Source of the DNA: Tetrapyrgos nigripes
Lineage: Eukaryota; Basidiomycota; Agaricomycetes; Agaricales; Campanellaceae
Assembly (NCBI GenBank): GCA_013368315.1
Contig: JAACJM010000085.1
Coordinates: 124,001 to 188,000 of the forward strand
Length of the DNA stretch: 64,000 bases
Reading direction: 5' to 3'
The notes below the pieces were generated by a model that worked only from the letters and a program-made list of their open reading frames with translations, was not told the DNA's origin and did not search any database. The position numbers were made by a program, and so were the translations under genes. This document shows positions 57,449 through 64,000 of the stretch, one piece after another (within the stretch, counting starts at the first letter, position 1; each line of letters begins with the position of its first letter).

Positions 57449-58462
57449 ATGCAGCGCTTCAAACGAGTCTTCACTCCAAAAACGAGGTATTTGTGCCAAT
57501 TTCTTTGCAAATTCAGCTCCAAAATTCTGATCATCTCGATGCAGTAAAAAATCACCAGATGAGGGCCGTCGCCGTTCCAAGTCATTCTCATCAGTGCCCC
57601 TCAGCAGCTCCCGAAACAATACAACTGATTCCAAGTCCTCCAAACATCGGGGTATTCAGCCTTCTGACATTACTGTGGTCAGCGTTTTGGACATCTCAGC
57701 TGAAAATGACCGTTTGTTTGAAGATGATGAAGAATCATTCCGAGCCGATGACCCGAATTCTCACCGCGGACTGCCTTTCGTGATTGACAAGAAATTGCTC
57801 GACTGTTTTCCTCAGCCGCCTCCGATTAACTCAATTCTGCGTATTCCCATCTACTCCACCGACTACGGGCTTCCAGAAGATGAAATTTTGCCTCCGCTTC
57901 TCCCTCAGGTTGAGCGCTATTGGCAGGAACAGCGAGCTATTCAGCGGGAGACCCAGGTCCAAGCTTCACCCAACTCTCGTCAACCTCTTTCTCGTTCTTC
58001 CAACGCATCCTTTAGTCGACCCACCAACTGGGCCTACCCTTCTCTCAGTTCGCAGTCTTCTTATACGCCCACTTCTGCCACCATGTCCCGTGCTTCCAGT
58101 CGGAATGACCATAACTATGCTGCCCGACCAGTTTACAGCACCTCTCACTCCAATCTCTCAACCCGCAGCCTTGGGACTGACTTCCTCCATGGAAGTAGAT
58201 TAGATGCAACCCTCTCAATCACAAGAAGTTGGCGTCTGATCCCGGTGCTAGGACTGGTGCTTCTGAAGCTCAGGCTCAGCCACATGTTCTTCATCATAAT
58301 CAGAACCGTACGAAGGCCCGACACAGACCTGGCCCTCGTCAGCCTATACCAGAGAACGTGAACGAAAACGGTGGCATCGTTTTCTCCTATTCCTCGCGTC
58401 CTGGGCAAGGCCGTCGCTTGCCACCTCAGCCCCACTTCTGTCCTGGCCCGTCCTATTTTTAA
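57449..58462 (+). CDS. Ser/Pro-rich protein of unknown function
   Basis: Exon 1 gives MQRFKRVFTPKT, then after a short intron SKKSPDEGRRRSKSFSSVPL. A folded-looking central part reads ITVVSVLDISAENDRLFED, GLPFVIDKKLLDCFPQPPPIN and LRIPIYSTDYGLPEDEILPPLLPQVERYWQE. The rest is disordered and Ser/Pro/Gln-rich, and the last exon ends PPQPHFCPGPSYF. The junction near 58130-58225 is unclear: the frame changes there. A GTTTAC...ACAAG intron (about 94 nt) would keep it open, but the donor is weak. No family was recognised. Confidence 0.6.
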
Positions 58463-58864
58463 CGGTACAACATAGCAAATGCCTAGTACAACGTCAACCG
58501 CATCTGAAATTTATGTTCTCTGTTGCTCTGCGATTCTCTTTCACTATTTACATTCTTGATCCTTTCCACACTCATTCACACCTTTCTACTCGCAATACCT
58601 TCTGGCGTCTATCTCAGACTACTTATCTGCCAAAAGCCTACATCCTAACTGTTACTAGTATCTCTTCTCTATTACCTCATCTTTCCTGTATTTGAGACCA
58701 AGTCTCCTACACTCATTGACGCCTCTCTCTACTTCTCTAAAGATTAAATAATCACGTTCCTTTCTGTAGCATTATATTTGCCTGTATCGATACTTCCACG
58801 TCTTGAAGACGCCTCAAAATCCATTAATCAATCATCAGTTTTACTAATACAGTACGGTTAGAGA
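58463..58864. other. Intergenic, convergent gene ends
   Basis: These 402 bp lie between two convergent stops and are pyrimidine-rich on the plus strand. No coding or RNA feature was recognised. Confidence 0.5.
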
Positions 58865-60174
58865 CTACGACCATTGAAGCTGCATAATTTTTCTTGTGAC
58901 ACCAGTATCCTTCTCCCACACGGTTTTGACGCTAGCGGTCTTCTGCCGAGCCTCAACGGCCTGGACGAACTCTGTCGTCCCACCCCCGACTCCAAAGTAG
59001 AACACCTTCGCGGCGACAAGACACAAATACGACGCAGACAAAGCAAGTCGTGACGTTGCCTCATCCAAGGACTCGGATGCCTTCGGCGACTCCTCCCTGC
59101 ATGCATTGAACAGTAAGTCAAGCAAGGACGGAAGACTCTCGACACTGTATATCGTTTCAGATGCAAGGACGACATTGTATTCTCCTCCAGTTGTGTTAAA
59201 GTCGAAGGTACTCCAAGAACCAGAGAAAAACCGAAGGTTTATTCGGTAATCGCGAAGGGAAATCTCAAAGGCTGTTTTCAACGCTGGTGTTATGGGTATT
59301 TCGGCTGGGGATGACGGGTCTGCAGGGGGGAAGTTTAAAGCTTCACTGTCTGTGTTGATATTGCTTGACGTGCTTCGGAAAGACTCCGAGGCAGGAGACA
59401 TGTCTAGAGAAAAAATGATTACTGCTAATGTATTACAGCGACAAGGAATCACATACACCATGTCAAAATCATATTGGGAAAGGTGACGAGCTCTAAAGCA
59501 GAGTCATTATAATCTTGCAGGTGAAAAACGGTATCTTTTTCCTGTATCGGTGAGGAAAAAGCCTGGTTCAAAAGGTACATCGAAGGGACTGCAGTTCCAC
59601 AGCCGATCTAAGTATGTGGCTCAGGTCAGGATTTGAGGTCAAGGAAGAAAGGAAGTACTCACCTCTAAGACGCGCTTTCCAAGCACAGAAAATCCATGTT
59701 TTTGCTTCAAACCATCCAAATACTCTGCCAAATCCAAACTACACTCCCAAGTCTTCAGTCCTCCTTCATACACACCTGGTACGAGGTCCGAAGGCGTCTC
59801 AAGAAATGCCAGAGCAGATTTAGGTTCGGAGTTTTGCTTTTCGTCACCTTCAGGTGCTCCCGTCCCATCAGAAATGAGCTGAAAACGCGCATCGAAAAGA
59901 TCGCGTCGGGCGAGATGTATAGTCTTTCCAGGTTCTTGCGACGATATCGTCAGAGGAGAGCAAGATAGCTGTGTCGGAAGCGAATCTATCTATGCTTTTT
60001 CATTGTATGGTTGGTTGCTGGACTAAACGGAACGCGTACAAGATGCTGTAGCGAGAGTTCTTTGAAGGGATTTTGTGCCACTTCAGAAGTAGACGGGATG
60101 GATGTCTCTGTAGATTCGTTGACAAGAGCTGCTTCCTCGTCAATATCCTCGATATCGAAATTGAACTTGAACAT
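58865..60174 (-). CDS. Protein-histidine N-methyltransferase, HPM1/METTL18-like
   Basis: The start at 60174 gives MFKFNFDIEDIDEEAALV, and a GTACGC...CATAG intron joins LQHL to IDSLPTQLSCSPLTISS. The SAM-binding fold appears as GGLKTWECSLDLAEYLDGL and GKRVLEIGCGTAVPSMYLL, then FHLQDYNDSALELVT. Later blocks are LRFFSGSWSTFDF, YNVVLASETIYSVESLPSLLDLL and KVFYFGVGGGTTEFVQAVE. This matches Hpm1/METTL18, which methylates a histidine of ribosomal protein uL3 (Rpl3). The stop is at 58867-58865. The start lies 76 bp from the divergent COQ8 start, so the two genes share a promoter. Confidence 0.88.
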
Positions 60175-60250
60175 CTCGGGAGTGTCAGTGGTTTGGGAGT
60201 AAAAAAGCTCACGTGCAAAATGGGCCTCTACACATCGAAATATTTCATGC

Positions 60251-62505
60251 ATGCCGGGGCCAGCATACAACTGGTACTGCGTGGGCTCAGCTGCTGTTGA
60301 TATCCTTTCTCATGCTGCAAGATACAGAGCTGCACAGTTGTCAAGAAACACTCCTCCTCTAACAACTCTTGGGAAGACTCTTAGGCCAGGAAATGTCGAG
60401 ACTGACGCGGTGGAAGTAAGGGAAGAGGAAACTTCTCTCCCGAGGAAAGATGAGAATCTTGGAAGACACCTGCGCATTCGTTGGAACAAGAGCCCATTGC
60501 TCAGGGTACTACAACCATACGGGTACGTGGTTGTTCAATTTCCAAGCAAGTGCACATTCAGATATTTTTCGTGTTTCAGAATGAACTTCTCGTCACGAAT
60601 AATGTCGTCTTGGAGCCAATTACTTCATCTAGGATCATTGCAGACCCAGAACCTGCCCCTGTTAAACCTTCCAAACCGGAAACTAAGGGCCTGGACACGT
60701 ACCTCCAAGGTTCCGAAGTAGTCTTAGAACCTATCACCCACACGCGTAATCTTCAATCCTCCAAAGTCCCGTCATCAAGAATTGGTCGTTTCTTTCATTA
60801 TGGAGGTCAGCAGCTACTGGGAAGATTTTAAGTACGAGTCTGAAGACCCCTCTTCTCTATTCAGGTCTTGCAGCCTCTCTGGGATACGGTGCAGCTTCAG
60901 AGTTGATTCGCAGAGCAGGTTCAAGCTCAGGAGAAGGCTCGAATTCTGTTATAATGACAGAAGCGAACATCAAGCGTCTGGTGTCCAAATTGTCGCAGAT
61001 GCGCGGTGCTGCATTAAAATTGGGACAATTTTTGAGCATACAGGGTTGGTCACTTTCAGTAATGAAACGCACTCTTACTGACGATTTTTTCATTAAGACA
61101 CTCATCTTCTACCACCGGAAGTGGATAAGATCTTCCGGAGAGTACAAGATAGTGCTCACTACATGCCCGATTGGCAGATGGAGGTATGTACGCCTTTAAA
61201 CGGTTAGAAAGCTGGCACACACTGAAGTACACCTTAGAAAGTCATGCAATCTTCTTTGGGACCAAACTGGCAATCTCACTTTGACTCATTCGATCGCATA
61301 CCCTTCGCTGCTGCATCCATTGGTCAAGTCCACTCCGCTGTACTCACAGCTTCTGCCTCTCCTACCGGGAAACCAGCTCCAGTCGCTGTCAAGATCCAAT
61401 TTCCTAGTATCGCTGATTCAATTGCGAGTGATCTGGGATATATCAATTTGCTCTTGACAGCTGGTCGTCTTCTGCCAAAGGGCCTATTTCTAGATCGTAC
61501 AATGCAGGTGTGTGGTGGCATACGCAAGGATATGCTCATCTGATTCATTTTGTATTTCAGGTCATGAAACAAGAACTGACAGAGGAATGTGATTATACAC
61601 GGGAAGCGTCATTTCTACGACTATTTGGTTCTTCTCAGTATTTGGGCAACGATCCTCGATTTAAGGTACCCTGGGCTTGGGAAGGTAGCACTGATCGTGT
61701 TCTGGTGATGGAACGCATGGATGGTATTAGTGTCGGTGAAGCAGAAATTTCCAACCTCAGCCAGGGGGAACGAAATTATGTGAGTGTTGATTTCACTGTC
61801 GACTTTGCTATCTGACTTACAGCTCCAACAGATCGCCTCCACTATCATCCTGCTATGCCTCAAGGAGCTTTTTGAATTCCGAATGATGCAGACGGACCCC
61901 AACTATACCAACTTCTTGTATAACAAGCAAACTCGAAAGATCGAACTGGTTGATTTCGGGGCGACGAGAGAGTATAATAAAACATTCATGGATGGATGGC
62001 TGAGGCTTTTGAAAGCAGCTGCAGACGATCCAGAAGATAGAGAAGCCTGCATCGAAGAAAGCTTGAAATTAGGTTATTTGATTGGGGGTGAAAATCAGGT
62101 GTGTACCGAGGCCGCTTTGCTCTGCTCTGAAGTACAATCTGGTTAATAGATCGTCCACAGGCTATGTTAGATGCTCATGTCGACTCGATGACCCTCCTTG
62201 CAACACCTTTCAAAGCTTTTACGCCTCAACCCGTTTCATTTGGACCTGGGTCTGAATGGGAAGCCATAACGAAGAGGATCCGGGAGTATATACCTGTTAT
62301 GCTGAATAACAGGCTCACTCCGCCCCCAAAGGAGACTTATAGTTTGAACAGGTGAAAATATCGTCCTCACAAGCTGCTACGTGTCACTGACCGTTTTTTT
62401 AGGAAATTGAGTGGTGCGTTTCTGTTGGCGTCTCGACTTCGGGCAGCTGTAGATACGAAGGCTATTTGGGATTCCGTTACCGAAAAGTATGCTTTCGACG
62501 ACTAA
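60251..62505 (+). CDS. COQ8: COQ8/ADCK3 atypical kinase of coenzyme Q biosynthesis
   Basis: This mitochondrial ABC1/UbiB-family protein supports the CoQ biosynthetic complex. The start MPGPAYNWYCVGSAAVDIL is followed by a poorly conserved N-terminal region, then KVPSSRIGRFFHYGGLAASLGYG. The hallmark KxGQ motif lies in RGAALKLGQFLSIQD, the Ala-rich loop in FAAASIGQVHSAVL, the invariant Lys in PVAVKIQFPS, an ExD motif in LTEECDYTREA, the catalytic-loop equivalent in MMQTDPNYTNFLYN and the DFG in LVDFGATREY. The C-terminus contains GAFLLASRLRAAVDTK and ends KYAFDD. About ten introns were inferred. Confidence 0.95.
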
Positions 62506-62777
62506 TTGTAGTGTACATACAGCTCTATTCACTGCTATATTTTTCGAAAGTTTTGGAGACGTTGGGAGCTCTTCGTTCGCAACACTGCCATATCTGAGTA
62601 TGCGACCACCATTTTGGACATGCCACAACCTTAACCCTTGGCATCATCAGCACTATGCAGTGTCAGATTTATTATAAGGATATTTACAAGGGTATAAGTA
62701 ATTTGTATAAAGCCTGATTCCATAAAACTCCCTAAAGGATAAGACCGAAACTTATAACTTGATTTACAATGACCAGC

Positions 62778-64000
62778 TCAAGCATAGACCTTGACGAACG
62801 AAAAGTCGAAGAATGCGTTACTGAAGGCCCCTGGGTTGTTGTTGACAAAGTCTAAGAGGAAGTCGTGACTCAATTTCCAGTCGGTTGAGATGTGAAGGCA
62901 TTTACTTACCTTCGCATGTTCCAGGACATCCTGAAGTGCCGTAGACTGTGCCTAAATTTGAAAATCAAGTCAGCCCACCTGTTAGCAAGAGAGAAGTAGC
63001 AAGAAACGAGCCTGCCCACTGTCCGCCTGAGAAAGGGGAATGTCAATGCGATTCCCAGCAATACCGCAGAAGATGTTACTCACAGAAAGTCACTGTAATT
63101 CAAGGCAAAGGATTTAACATCATATTAGTTTGTGAAAAGTAATGAAGGTCAAGTTGCTTACAATTAATGATAATGTGGTGTTGGGTGAATTTAGACGCTA
63201 TGTCGCAAGAGGTGTTAGGAAATAGTGCTGTTGGCCTACCCTGTTGAGAGTAATTTCAGTCAGATGTCGGAAGCCTACTAGAAGGAAAGCAAAAGCAAAA
63301 AACTTGCCCAGTTGTCCGTATTGACGCTCTCAGAACCATCCCTCACCCCTGCGGGCACATTGGGATCTGTACGCTCCCAGAACCAGATCTTGATGAATGT
63401 GTTCGTTCTCTCGACAGCGAACCTATATAACCATAATCAGACCCTGCAAAGACCGCATATGCATCCAAAACGCACCATCCTCCGCCATTGGCATTGAATG
63501 CCGGACCAAAGCTCCTCAAAGCATTGGTAAAGCTCACGGTACATCCAGTATTGCCATTGACCGCAGTGTTGCAATCATTCGCCATAGCAGTTCCCGCCAT
63601 ATCTCGGCTCGCAGGCATGGTGCATCCTGATGTAACACGATAACGGTTGCAACAGAAAGATGAGATTGTGCCTCGTAAATGAACATGAATGCGCTTACCC
63701 GGAGTGGTGTGTAAGGCAACCTGGTTGACTGCTTGGTTGTTGACGCCCTCAACGATATCCACTTCACCCTAATAGTACCATGTGGTTATTATGAGCACGG
63801 CGTCGATAAAGCGCTGATAAAGGTCAAGTTTTACGCACTGGTCCTGGCCAAGGTTCGGCATAACTCCATACGGCGGGCCAACTAAAAAACATAGCATGGA
63901 TGGACGGAGAGACTCAAAGCAGATTGAAACGTACGTTCCACATCCTTCAGGCATGTGATTGATATTGTATCTGCGAGGTCAAGATTAGGACATCAGTTGC
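62778..64000 (-). CDS. GH16 endo-beta-1,3(4)-glucanase (5' end outside window)
   Basis: The gene runs off the right edge, so the N-terminus is missing. Visible exons give YNINHMPEGCGT, LVGPPYGVMPNLG, the catalytic GEVDIVEGVNNQ (GH16 ExDxxE), AVNQVALHTTPGCTMPASRD, NTGCTVSFTNALRSFGPAFN, GGGWFAVERTNTFIKIWFWER and the C-terminal INFTFCGQWAGTVYG, CPGTCEDFVNNNPGAFSNAFFDF, KVYA. This is the secreted fungal GH16 type that acts on beta-1,3/1,4- or 1,3/1,6-glucans in fungal or plant walls. The introns are short. The stop is at 62780-62778. Confidence 0.9.

Noticed and set aside
56961..57530. Open frame of 189 codons between the cyclase and the Ser/Pro-rich gene
   Set aside because: It overlaps the last exon of one gene and the first exon of the next, and has no family resemblance.

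Overview
The window is nuclear DNA from a filamentous basidiomycete, most likely a plant- or wood-degrading Agaricomycete. Genes are dense and lie on both strands. They are cut by many short introns (about 50-60 nt) with GT...AG ends. The families fit this group: an agaricomycete-type BTB/POZ protein, a GH7 cellobiohydrolase with a C-terminal CBM1, GH28 and GH16 enzymes, and 7-TM proteins common in mushrooms. No tRNA, rRNA, CRISPR array or intact transposon was seen. All gene models were built by hand from splice signals and family resemblance.

Layout. 1-8270: partial BTB protein (-), a Caprin-like RGG protein (+), an M50B-like membrane protease (-) and the GPI-anchor enzyme PIG-O/Gpi13 (+). 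8568-17762: GH7 cellobiohydrolase (-), two multi-pass membrane proteins (-) and an amino-acid permease (+). 17978-21178: a compact candidate peptide-natural-product cluster. 21257-26998: bifunctional thiamine enzyme THI6 (+), a zinc alcohol dehydrogenase (-) and a mitochondrial carrier (+). 27472-39157: a RhoGAP protein, a GH63-type glycosidase and a GH28 polygalacturonase (all +). 40035-41604: a broken P-loop NTPase gene. 42665-51587: CDC24 (-), a RAP1-like BRCT/Myb protein (+) and a PHYHD1-like dioxygenase (+). 51719-56974: a JEN-type carboxylate transporter, a carboxymuconolactone-decarboxylase-like protein and a cyclase-family hydrolase, which look like a small catabolic set. 57449-64000: an unknown Ser-rich protein, an HPM1/METTL18-like methyltransferase, COQ8 and a partial GH16 glucanase.

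The main discovery is at 17978-21178. A secreted precursor carries five near-identical 22-residue units, each ending in Lys-Arg (the kexin site), plus a divergent last unit. Each full unit is exactly one 66-nt exon. Every intron is phase 1 and falls inside the arginine codon of the Lys-Arg site. Beside it are two divergently transcribed UstYa/DUF3328-family oxidase genes. Precursor plus UstYa oxidases is the hallmark of dikaritin-type ribosomal peptides (ustiloxin, phomopsin, asperipin), which are best known from ascomycetes. Here the repeat has no tyrosine and one oxidase has altered HxxHC motifs, so the product would be new if the cluster is functional.

Two genes (the membrane protein at 11569-12904 and the permease at 15593-17762) appear to carry single-base frameshifts at homopolymers. 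These could be assembly errors or real lesions.
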